A stretch of DNA of 8,322 nt from the NCBI GenBank assembly GCA_963579025.1, contig CAUZFZ010000276.1, positions 1 to 8,322 of the forward strand, given 5' to 3'. Positions 1-6,876 of the stretch are shown piece by piece (positions within the stretch are counted from its first letter, which is position 1; every line of letters begins with the position of its first letter). A program made the translations under genes and the position numbers. The notes under the pieces are model-generated. The model did not search any database. It was not told where the DNA came from and was given only the letters and a program-made list of their open reading frames with translations. The DNA comes from CAUZFZ01 sp963579025 (GTDB taxonomy: Bacteria > Planctomycetota > Planctomycetia > Planctomycetales > Planctomycetaceae).

Positions 1-3000
1 CAACTCTGAGGGCCGCCTATCCCGCCGGACTGCGACCTTACGGAGAAAACAGCTCCCACGCTGCAAAAACCGCCGCATAATCCGCGCCCCACAGAGACTG
101 GACCCTCAAGGATGGACCAGGCGTGCCCGAGGACGTGTTCCGCTAAACGGTAATCGTCCTGTGATCGACCCGCTGCGAGGCGATCGGCTTCAGACAGAAG
201 GAGCTGCCGAACGTCTTCATTCCGACGGGCGGCCAGCAGAACGGCAGCTCGAATGAAGCGAATGCCGGAACCGTCGACCGCCAGCTTTTCCAGCTCTTCA
301 AGCTGCTTGATGGCTTCGTCCCATTTCTGAATCACCGAAGCCCTCAACAACAAAGCGAGTCGATGTTCGAAGCCGGCCGAACCGTCCTTTTCAGCGGTTT
401 CCGAATCGGGCACGGTGACGAACGGCAGTTTTACAAACTGCACTTGTTCGCGAGGCGTGAGTTCCGCAGCAAACCGCTGGCCGAATTTATCAGTGTCAAC
501 CAGCTGGACCGTCTGGTTTGCGACCGCAGTCTCGCGGTCGCTGCTGTCGGTCGTCGTCACGTTCTGAGCCCACCATCGTTCGGCCACCTGAACGAAGTCA
601 CTGTAGACAATCTTCGAGATGACCTTTCCCTGCCTGAGGGATGCGACTTCCAGCACCACCTTGCGTTCGGTGTCGACGGTAATACGCGTGACCGCCTGAG
701 TATTAGCAGAATTCATGATCACCAGACTCGGACGTCCCTGTTCCGATTCGACGACCAGGACAATGCGATTTCGGAAGGTCTCATGCAGCGGTTGCTGCGA
801 GTAGTCGTTGATCCCGATGACGACGTTCTCATGATCGGTCTCGGTAGACTTACGCACGCGACCAAGATTGAACATCAGCGAGAACACACCGCGCTCAACG
901 GCATCACACCAGTTGACGATGGTGTGTGTGCCAGCATGTGTCGGCCGTTTCAGCCAACGCTGTGGCGAATACAGTTCCAGTTCCGCGGAACGATGAGTCA
1001 CACGATCCCAGCGGGCATCACGCACGCGCCGAGCGATCCGAATTTCGAGCCCGCGCTCAAGCTTGCGCAGTGACTCCGTCCGCAGCAGACTGCGCGAGAT
1101 GGCCAGAGCCTCTTCAGTCCAGTCCGACGGAACAGGCTCGGTGGCTTCCAGCGGTGCTCCCAACGCAGGAAAGAGCTGATCGACCCAACCGGTATACCCC
1201 GGCTGCGGCGCACCACCACCAAAGCCTCCTCCTCCGCCGCCATATCGACCACCAACCGGTTTCGAGGAGATGTCGAACAATTGTCTCTTGTCACCAGCCA
1301 GAAGCCTCCCGCGTGACGGAACTGGTCCAAACGCTCCCAACATCTTCTCTGCCTCCGCACTGGCGCGATTCGACTTGCGTTGGTCGAACTCGCCGTTCAA
1401 TGAGCCACTGAAACCCGGTTCCATTGCGTACAATACGATGTCCATGTCCGATTTTTCCCGGTCGCCAGGCAGTAGCGGCAATGACGGGTACGCTCCATCA
1501 GAACCTTTCTTACCCCATTCACCTGACCCCGGTTCTTCGGACATCGGCACTTGTGCGTCGAATGCGTGCAGAGTATCGAGCCGATCAACAGCCGACCGTG
1601 CGTTGTGGTCGCGTCCATTGCGAACAAACAGAGGGACTCCTCCAGTCACCGCCATAGTGCTGTTCGCGGGCATCATTCCAAAGTCACTGCCTCCACCACC
1701 CCCAAAACTACCGCCTCCAATTCCCCCAAATCCCGACGAACGGCCCGCAATGCTCAAGCGATAGTCATAACCAGCACTGGACCGTTGTTGTGCCTGTTGC
1801 AACTGTTGAATTGCCTGATGGCTGCGTCCCAGTCCGGCAAGTTGGATCAATACCTGTCGTCGCAGTCCCAGACGCCAGTCCCCCGCGCGTTGCATCTGCT
1901 GCTGAAGAAGTTCGTAATTCGCGTTATCCCGGCCGTCGGCGAAGAAGCGTTCTCCGTCCCGCATCTGAAATCGGCGTTTCACACCAAACCGCTCGCGATC
2001 CGCGTCCGTTTCAAGCACCAGCAGTGACGTGTAGGGAGTAATAATGTGGAACTCTTCCGACATGCCGATGATCTCGTCCCTGATCCGCTGACTGCTTCCC
2101 TGCTGCAGCAACTGATCCAGATGCATGCGCGCCCAGAGTCGCGGAATGAACGAGTTGCCTTTCTCGGCATCTTTCAGTGAAACGCGCGCGGCGTACTTCA
2201 CTTCCTCGCCACCGCGCTTTCCGGTGACAACGATCTGCCCGGACTGATCCTCACCCTGTGGCAGATACCGACCGATCAGAATCTGTTGCGTACCGGCCGC
2301 GACATTCGGCAGCTTTTCAGGATACACCGCCGCCACCTGCAGACCTCGGAACTGCACCTCCACATCACTCAGTCCCGGTTGAGCCATTTCATTAAGCAGT
2401 TCCAGCGCGATTTCCTGAGCAGTCCGTTCGCCGTTGATCGATCGCACCGAACCGCGACTGACTCCCGCGATGGCCTTCAGCACCACCGATTCGAACGAAC
2501 TGCTAACAGAGACAGCGTGGAACGAGGACGGTGTGTCGGACGCTCCTTTGTCCCTTGCCCTTTGCCCCTCAGCCATCAACAGGCCCAGCCGATTGACGAA
2601 CGTCTGCGGATCGGCGTCACGAGCCGTCACGATCCCGTCGCCGATGTAAACAACATGTGCGCCCGGTTCGACAACATCGACGATCGACTCGAACGCCTTA
2701 TCAAGATCCGTCCAGCCGAGGGAGATTCGCTCATCGAGCGTTTTGCGGACCTGCGCGATCGTCTCGTCGGTCGACGCTGTCGCTTCTTCAAACAGCCAAC
2801 GTGTGTCGACATCGCTGACCGCCACGTTGAACTGGTCGTTCGGACCGAGCGAACTGAGCATCGCGGTGACGAAATCCGTCTGCTTCGCACGACTCGGCGC
2901 ATCCATCGACGCCGACGTATCGCAGACAAGCAGCAGATTCAGCGGCTCACCATCCGGTAACACATCTCGCTGGAATTTGCCCTCGGGACTCGGCGGCGTG

Positions 3001-4997
3001 AGCTGAATCAGGAAGTAACCGTCATCTCCCCGCTGATGCGGGATCATCACGACGTCGGATTGCTGCGCATCGATCTCGCAGACGACTTCAAAATCACGTT
3101 CCGGTGAATATTCCTGTGCGGAGAATTCCACATGAGCTGAGTGCTCGGTCGTGTCGGACCGGACGGAGTGTGTTCCACACCTGACCGACTTCAACGGCAG
3201 GTCCGAGTGGACGAACATTTCGATCGACAGCTCGCGCAGTGGAGTCTTCCGTAACAACTCACTACGCAACCCATACGAGTAACGGTACTCGTTGCCACGC
3301 ACGGGCAGCACCTGCGTGTAGACAATCTTGATTCGCTTTTCAGATCGTGCCTCGATGGGAAACACGCGGGCCTTAAAGATGTTTCCGCCAGTCCATTCGA
3401 GTAGTCCTGGATCGCGGCGTTCCCGCAGAATTGTTTCGTAGATCTCGCGGGCCCGCTGCTTCTCGACCACGTCAGCTTCAATCAGCTCGCCGTTGATCCA
3501 CATGCCAAATCCGCTGATCGATGCATCCTGCGGCAGTGGAAAGTGAAACACTCCTTCCAACCGACTTCTCGTGCGATTAACAAAACTCTCTTCAATCGTT
3601 GTGCGTGCAATCTGATCTCGGATTTCCACTTTGACTTTGTGGTATCCAACGGTCAGTGGAACATTGCGTCCGTCGACCTTCGCGATCAGCGAACCGAGTG
3701 ATTCGTTGCTCGTTGCACCTTCGAAGCCGGCCAGCCACTGCGGATAATCTTTTCGAAGGACAAGTTTGTGCGCGCGATCGACTTCGAACAGTCGCCCGTC
3801 GGGCGATCCGTCCTCGGCCTCTACCGGTTCGAGTTTGACAACCTGCTTGTTGGCACCGAGCAGATCAAATGCGTCACGGTCCAACTCCGCAGGAAGTACG
3901 ACCTGCACAACGCCGTAATGAACGCGCGCACGAAACGGTGTCAGCAATTCGATCAGCGAACCGGGGCCCAAGGTGAGAGACACCTGTGACGTCAGTGTGA
4001 CCTTAACTGCGTTGGCACCGCGAATGTCCGTGCGGACCCAGTCGCCCGGTTTGACCAGGAGCTGCCGACACACAGGAGTCCACCGTCTGCGCATCACCGG
4101 TCTCAAGGACACCATACCCTGGGAATCGACAATCTTGCCCACACGACCATCGTCCGACAGTGTTTTACCGACAATGAACTGCGATTCGTCCACCGGCACG
4201 TTGCGAGCCAGCAATCGCAGTTCGGCCAGCGGCGGTCCGTCATTCCGTGGCCCATCCGGCCAGGCAGCGATCGTGTACAGCTCGTTCGTCTTCACATCCG
4301 CAAAGGCCTCAATCGTGAGCGGTCGATCGCCGTCTGCTATCCGCATGCGGAAGACGCGGCACGCGCGACCGTTGTGTCGGGCATTCTCAATCGCAACTGA
4401 CTTGCTGAATTGAGCTGAAGCTGCCGCATCGATTTCGTGGACACCCAGCAGTGCCAGCAGATCGACCGGCGTCTGCGCATCCCGGAACCAGGGACTGGCT
4501 CCGCCTTTGGTTGAGTTGGCGTCTTCATCGATCCGCCACAGACGCGATCCCGATGCGATTCGATACTGCGTCGGCGAATCTTCCCACCGCACCTGGCCGG
4601 GCTGTCGCACCAGCACATCGGACTTTTGCTCGCCCTGCACGACTTGAAGCTTCAACGTGTCGGCCGATGCCACATGTTTCAACACATCACCAAAAGTCAC
4701 CGCCGCCTGCGTATCGCCAAGTCCTCCAAGGAACGCGGCAAGCCCCGTCATCAGGGCCACGGTGAGAGAAACAACAAGCTTCGAAGTCGTCAACATTGTG
4801 CGGCTCCCCGCCGGAGAAGATTGGACATGCCGTGTCGCGTTGGATGGAGTGGCTGATCGAGCGGTCTGGAATTCACGAGTCGATTGATCACGCAGCTTGT
4901 CGAGAATCACGAGATCGACCGGAGCCGCGTCCGCATCAAGCTGCGTCAGCTCTGGGAGCGATTCGTCGTCGTGATCAGGATGAGTTGGAATAGCCAT
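1..4997 (-). CDS. Giant membrane-anchored VIT/VWA domain protein with LolA-like and FecR-like regions (3' end at or beyond window edge)
   Basis: One frame stays open from ATG 4997 to the window start, about 1,665 codons. Residues 1-67 are hydrophilic and acidic. Residues 74-93 are a hydrophobic membrane segment. Residues about 100-270 resemble a LolA-like lipoprotein-carrier fold (VTFGDVLKHVASADTLKLQV). Residues about 310-375 look FecR-like (VKPGDWVRTDIRGANAV, LGPGSLIELL). Residues about 451-566 are a VIT domain (EKQRAREIYETILRERRDPG, FPIEARSEKRIKIVYTQVLP). Residues about 686-870 are a VWA domain with MIDAS residues D693-T-S-A-S697, T763 and D787. A conserved-looking ITPYTSLLVLE segment follows near 983, then Gly-rich tracts at about 1088-1105 and 1249-1265 and a helical C-terminal region. 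VIT/VWA proteins are usually about 700-900 residues, so this one is exceptionally long. An in-frame TGA lies just upstream of ATG 4997, making it the earliest start, but ATG 4796 has a better ribosome site. The last 35 or so codons look out of frame; one frame over, a plausible end reaches TAA at 40-38. An ECF sigma gene lies upstream on the same strand. A sigma-partner or surface-binding role is inferred. Confidence 0.88.
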   Translation of the reverse strand, partial: MAIPTHPDHDDESLPELTQLDADAAPVDLVILDKLRDQSTREFQTARSATPSNATRHVQSSPAGSRTMLTTSKLVVSLTVALMTGLAAFLGGLGDTQAAVTFGDVLKHVASADTLKLQVVQGEQKSDVLVRQPGQVRWEDSPTQYRIASGSRLWRIDEDANSTKGGASPWFRDAQTPVDLLALLGVHEIDAAASAQFSKSVAIENARHNGRACRVFRMRIADGDRPLTIEAFADVKTNELYTIAAWPDGPRNDGPPLAELRLLARNVPVDESQFIVGKTLSDDGRVGKIVDSQGMVSLRPVMRRRWTPVCRQLLVKPGDWVRTDIRGANAVKVTLTSQVSLTLGPGSLIELLTPFRARVHYGVVQVVLPAELDRDAFDLLGANKQVVKLEPVEAEDGSPDGRLFEVDRAHKLVLRKDYPQWLAGFEGATSNESLGSLIAKVDGRNVPLTVGYHKVKVEIRDQIARTTIEESFVNRTRSRLEGVFHFPLPQDASISGFGMWINGELIEADVVEKQRAREIYETILRERRDPGLLEWTGGNIFKARVFPIEARSEKRIKIVYTQVLPVRGNEYRYSYGLRSELLRKTPLRELSIEMFVHSDLPLKSVRCGTHSVRSDTTEHSAHVEFSAQEYSPERDFEVVCEIDAQQSDVVMIPHQRGDDGYFLIQLTPPSPEGKFQRDVLPDGEPLNLLLVCDTSASMDAPSRAKQTDFVTAMLSSLGPNDQFNVAVSDVDTRWLFEEATASTDETIAQVRKTLDERISLGWTDLDKAFESIVDVVEPGAHVVYIGDGIVTARDADPQTFVNRLGLLMAEGQRARDKGASDTPSSFHAVSVSSSFESVVLKAIAGVSRGSVRSINGERTAQEIALELLNEMAQPGLSDVEVQFRGLQVAAVYPEKLPNVAAGTQQILIGRYLPQGEDQSGQIVVTGKRGGEEVKYAARVSLKDAEKGNSFIPRLWARMHLDQLLQQGSSQRIRDEIIGMSEEFHIITPYTSLLVLETDADRERFGVKRRFQMRDGERFFADGRDNANYELLQQQMQRAGDWRLGLRRQVLIQLAGLGRSHQAIQQLQQAQQRSSAGYDYRLSIAGRSSGFGGIGGGSFGGGGGSDFGMMPANSTMAVTGGVPLFVRNGRDHNARSAVDRLDTLHAFDAQVPMSEEPGSGEWGKKGSDGAYPSLPLLPGDREKSDMDIVLYAMEPGFSGSLNGEFDQRKSNRASAEAEKMLGAFGPVPSRGRLLAGDKRQLFDISSKPVGGRYGGGGGGFGGGAPQPGYTGWVDQLFPALGAPLEATEPVPSDWTEEALAISRSLLRTESLRKLERGLEIRIARRVRDARWDRVTHRSAELELYSPQRWLKRPTHAGTHTIVNWCDAVERGVFSLMFNLGRVRKSTETDHENVVIGINDYSQQPLHETFRNRIVLVVESEQGRPSLVIMNSANTQAVTRITVDTERKVVLEVASLRQGKVISKIVYSDFVQVAERWWAQNVTTTDSSDRETAVANQTVQLVDTDKFGQRFAAELTPREQVQFVKLPFVTVPDSETAEKDGSAGFEHRLALLLRASVIQKWDEAIKQLEELEKLAVDGSGIRFIRAAVLLAARRNEDVRQLLLSEADRLAAGRSQDDYRLAEHVLGHAWSILEGPVSVGRGLCGGFCSVGAVFSVRSQSGGIGGPQS
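1200..1253 (-). repeat. Low-complexity Gly-rich coding tract (second)
   Basis: GGN-repeat DNA in the VIT/VWA gene encodes GGRYGGGGGGFGGGAPQPG (about residues 1249-1265). Such tracts probably form flexible linkers between the VWA-side and C-terminal regions, and are prone to slippage during replication. Confidence 0.75.
1684..1737 (-). repeat. Low-complexity Gly-rich coding tract (first)
   Basis: GGN-repeat DNA encodes SSGFGGIGGGSFGGGGGSDF (about residues 1086-1105). It sits after the last part of the VIT/VWA core and, with the tract about 150 residues further on, brackets a Pro/Ser/Asp-rich segment that looks disordered. Confidence 0.75.
4804..4809 (-). promoter_or_regulatory. Possible ribosome binding site for an alternative internal start at 4796
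   Basis: GGGGAG on the minus strand sits 7 nt before ATG 4796 (codon 68 of the long frame). Starting there, the protein would begin with a classic signal peptide (MLTTSKLVVSLTVALMTGLA, then a small-residue site near TQAA). The upstream ATG 4997 has no comparable motif; the nearest purine run is AGG about 12 nt away. The 67 upstream codons still look coding, with an acidic, gap-free reading, and planctomycetes often lack Shine-Dalgarno motifs. The start is therefore undecided. Confidence 0.4.
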
Positions 4998-5117
4998 GAC
5001 AGTTCACGCCTGAAACAAGGAAATCCTGGACTCTTCACCCGCTCTAATCTCAACCTGGAGCACTTCCAATTCTCAAAACCCAAAGCGTACGTGAGGTGTC
5101 GATCCTCGTTTACGCTT
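4998..5117. other. Leader upstream of the VIT/VWA gene, no gene seen
   Basis: This 120-nt stretch lies between the VIT/VWA start and the palindromic element. No convincing -35/-10 pair, ribosome site or structured RNA could be picked out. It is the natural place for a promoter of the VIT/VWA gene if that gene is not read through from the sigma factor gene. Confidence 0.4.
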
Positions 5118-5161
5118 TTTGAAGTTGGACAGTTCAGTCCCGAAGGGACGCAGGCAAATAG

Positions 5162-5181
5162 CCCGGGGTTTCAACCCCGGG
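5162..5181. repeat. Long hairpin, left copy
   Basis: Arms CCCGGGGTT and AACCCCGGG are perfect 9-bp complements around a 2-nt centre. It lies within a 28-nt block repeated exactly in inverted orientation at 5284-5311. No T-run follows on either strand, so an intrinsic terminator is not supported. Confidence 0.9.
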
Positions 5182-5286
5182 AAAATCGGCCCATTCTGAA
5201 CCACAGCCCCGGAGGGGCGACGGCAAATCCATGTCGGTCCCTGCCGCCGCCCCTTCGGGGCTCATTGAACCCCTTACCGCTTGTTT

Positions 5287-5306
5287 CCCGGGGTTGAAAC
5301 CCCGGG
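5287..5306. repeat. Long hairpin, right copy
   Basis: Same 9-bp arms as the left copy, with the centre in reverse-complement form (GA instead of TC). The surrounding 28-nt block matches the left block exactly when inverted, so the two copies could also pair with each other into a large cruciform or RNA stem. Confidence 0.9.
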
Positions 5307-5418
5307 CTATTCGCCATTGCCCCTCCGGGGCAGCAAAACTGTGTAACTTCAAACACTACACTTCGAGTCGCGACTGAATCGCTGCATGCGCCCGGGAAAC
5401 GCTGTGGTTACGCCGGCC

Positions 5419-5973
5419 TTATTGTTCTTCGAACCGCCGCCGAAATTCACGCCGTACTCGTGCCAGTTTCGAACGAATGCTCTCTGTCGTACCGCCAAAC
5501 AACTTGACCATTTCAGCCACCGATTGACCGTCTGTGTATTTCGCTTCGAGGATGCTCGCATATTCGCCCGGCAGTTCTGCCAGGACGCGTCGCACCAGTG
5601 CAATGGTTTCCTGCTGTTGAAGTTGATCTTCCGGAACAGCGCCACCGCCAGGACTGTCTTCGAAGCGCGGTTCGGCCGGATCGATCCGTCGTGTTCCCAC
5701 TCGGCGCCAGTAGACGGCCACCTGGTTGTGAGCAATCCCGGCCAGCCAGCTCCAGTGCGTGCCTTTGTCCGAATCAAAGCGATGGGCTGAACGGGCGGCA
5801 GCCAGAAAGGTCTCCTGAACGGCATCGCCCACGGCCTCGGTGTTCGCTCCCAGCATCCGTGCGACGTACCGCCAGACACGCACGCTGTACTGGTCGTACA
5901 GCATCTTCCACTCCTCCGAATCCCCGGACGTCAGGTCCAGGCCGGATCGTGTTGCCTCAGCAGAATCAGTCAC
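5419..5973 (-). CDS. ECF-type RNA polymerase sigma factor
   Basis: The 184-residue product would direct core RNA polymerase to a specific promoter set. Residues about 25-92 are sigma region 2 (WKMLYDQYSVRVWRYVARML, then DAVQETFLAAARSAHRFDSDK and WLAGIAHNQVAVYWRR). A linker of about 30 residues rich in Pro, Asp and Gly follows. Residues about 124-180 are region 4 (LVRRVLAELPGEYASILEAK, HTH near SVAEMVKLFGGTTESIRSKL, then a basic RVRREFRRRF end). Size and two-domain layout are typical of ECF sigma factors. The start used is GTG at 5973 with no clear Shine-Dalgarno sequence; ATG at codon 24 would cut into region 2 and is less likely. The VIT/VWA gene follows on the same strand after 421 nt, and its short cytoplasmic N-terminus plus membrane segment would suit an anti-sigma or sigma-regulator partner. 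That pairing is inference. The ECF subgroup cannot be set from sequence reading alone. Confidence 0.9.
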   Translation of the reverse strand: MTDSAEATRSGLDLTSGDSEEWKMLYDQYSVRVWRYVARMLGANTEAVGDAVQETFLAAARSAHRFDSDKGTHWSWLAGIAHNQVAVYWRRVGTRRIDPAEPRFEDSPGGGAVPEDQLQQQETIALVRRVLAELPGEYASILEAKYTDGQSVAEMVKLFGGTTESIRSKLARVRREFRRRFEEQ

Positions 5974-6198
5974 AGAGGTAACCAGGCGGCCGTGTTTGTG
6001 TTCAGGACGTGTTTGCGCAGATGTCCGGAATGTGTCGCGAATTCGTCAGGAATTCCAGAAGCCCGGCCAACATGAGTTCGGCGGTTACGACATCTGGCGG
6101 ATGCCACTTCAGTCCTGCGATGCTCAAACACGGTGAGCGAAAGTGCAGAGCATGGCTTCGACGTGAGACCTGGATCGACCGTCCGCCACAGGATCAAC
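5974..6198. other. Intergenic spacer upstream of the sigma gene, no gene supported
   Basis: A minus-strand open frame crosses this spacer but runs out of the response regulator's alternative frame and shows no recognisable protein features. A GAATTC hexamer occurs twice about 10 nt apart (around 6038-6056), once inside AGGAATTCC, but nothing identifies it as an operator. No tRNA, riboswitch or terminator could be recognised. The promoter of the sigma gene probably lies here. Confidence 0.4.
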
Positions 6199-6208
6199 TC
6201 AGTTGATC
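6192..6208. repeat. Perfect 8-bp inverted repeat across the response regulator stop codon
   Basis: GATCAACT-C-AGTTGATC is a perfect dyad with a single central base. It overlaps the TGA at 6201-6199. It is AT-rich compared with its surroundings and has no T-run, so it fits a protein-binding site better than a terminator. It could equally be a coincidence of coding sequence. Confidence 0.5.
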
Positions 6209-6876
6209 TGATCAGCCAGAGGGGCTTCCGACCGCAGCGCGTCCTCCGGTCGACGACCGAGCAGCGTCTCAAGTTGCACATAGGCACGCACCAGGTCGGC
6301 GACGGAATCTGAGCGGGTCTTTTCGAGGATGTTGTGTCGGCGGGTCTCAACGGTCCGCAGGCTGATGTTCAGTTCGCGAGCGATGACCTTGTTCAGGACT
6401 CCGCCGACGATTCTGGTCATCACGTCAATCTCTTCCGGCTTGAGATTCGAGAACCGCTCGAACAGTGATTCGTCCGCGTGTTTCTGCTCGCCGTTTTGTG
6501 TATCACGTTTCAGAGCTTCGACGATTGCCGCCCAGAGTTCATCCGTCGTGCAGTTCTTTTCCAGCAGCGTGACCGCGCCGTTGTTCATTGCCTGCACCGC
6601 GTTGGACACACTGGCGTAGGCCGAGATGACAACAACGGGAATCTCAGAGCCCCGGGAAGAAAGGACATCCTGCAGCTCGATTCCGGACATGCCTCGTTCG
6701 ATGCGGAGGTCAGTCACGACGCATCCCGGTGTGTCCTTCGTGTATCGCTTCAGAAAGTCCTCAGCCGTGGCGAATGTCTCAACCGGCACACCGCGGATGT
6801 CGACCAGCGCGGCAATCGAGTCACGTACGGATTCTTCGTCGTCGATCACAAACACAGTCTGCTCAGGTGGTTCCAT
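6199..6876 (-). CDS. FixJ-family response regulator (receiver + LuxR-type HTH)
   Basis: This 225-residue cytoplasmic transcription regulator is probably phosphorylated by the kinase encoded just upstream. Receiver residues 7-120: acidic pair D12/D13 (FVIDDEESVRD), phospho-acceptor D56 in VVTDLRI, switch S85 in VVISAYAS, and K107 in TLLEKN. FixJ relatives usually have Lys-Pro here; this protein has Lys-Asn. The LuxR/GerE HTH spans about 145-205 (LKPEEIDVMTRIVGG, NKVIARELNISLRTVETRR), followed by a short acidic tail. The start chosen is ATG 6876, with GGGAAG 4 nt upstream; a TTG at 6891 would add five residues but has no ribosome site. The gene's first 14 nt overlap the end of the kinase gene, implying translational coupling. 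The sigma gene follows after 225 nt and could be a target, but nothing in the sequence proves it. Confidence 0.93.
   Translation of the reverse strand: MEPPEQTVFVIDDEESVRDSIAALVDIRGVPVETFATAEDFLKRYTKDTPGCVVTDLRIERGMSGIELQDVLSSRGSEIPVVVISAYASVSNAVQAMNNGAVTLLEKNCTTDELWAAIVEALKRDTQNGEQKHADESLFERFSNLKPEEIDVMTRIVGGVLNKVIARELNISLRTVETRRHNILEKTRSDSVADLVRAYVQLETLLGRRPEDALRSEAPLADQIN

Larger units (their letters stand above)
5118..5353. repeat. Nested palindromic MITE-like/REP-like element
   Basis: The element is bounded by imperfect 17-nt inverted ends (5118-5134 and 5337-5353) that match at 15 of 17 positions. Inside, arms run in mirror order: a short hairpin (5137-5149), a long one (5162-5181), a short one (5206-5218), then, inverted, a short one (5249-5261), a long one (5287-5306) and a short one (5319-5331). 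The long-hairpin regions 5157-5184 and 5284-5311 are 28-nt exact reverse complements. Short hairpins are GCCCC-(3 nt)-GGGGC or the GTCCC/GGGAC variant. Loops and arms differ by compensated or loop changes. No protein is encoded; the small open frames through it read only as pseudo-peptides containing RGFNPG and SPEGA strings. No clear target-site duplication is visible. It could be a non-autonomous mobile element, a REP/BIME-type repeat cluster or a transcriptional attenuator. Similar GC-rich palindromes are, to my knowledge, common in planctomycete intergenic DNA. Confidence 0.85.

Noticed and set aside
363..1073. Plus-strand open frame of 236 codons
   Set aside because: It lies antisense to the VIT/VWA gene, whose frame gives the continuous, recognisable protein; its own product is His/Arg-rich with no domain.
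1200..1740. Tandem repeat or mobile element
   Set aside because: The repeats are GGN codon runs in an open reading frame and encode Gly-rich linkers.
5162..5331. Rho-independent terminator
   Set aside because: Strong GC hairpins are present but no T-run follows on either strand.
5137..5331. CRISPR array
   Set aside because: Repeats are inverted, not direct, with unequal spacers and only two long copies.
5134..5356. Two minus-strand open frames of 61-72 codons in the palindromic element (RGFNPG and SPEGA strings)
   Set aside because: They are readings of the inverted repeats themselves; the symmetry forces similar peptides in several frames and no protein features exist.
5349..5879. Minus-strand open frame of 176 codons overlapping the sigma gene
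   Set aside because: It is the shifted frame of the sigma factor; only the 5973-5419 frame shows sigma regions 2 and 4.
5970..6350. Minus-strand open frame covering the spacer before the sigma gene
   Set aside because: It starts in the shifted frame of the response regulator and gives an Arg/Ser/Cys-rich product without recognisable features.
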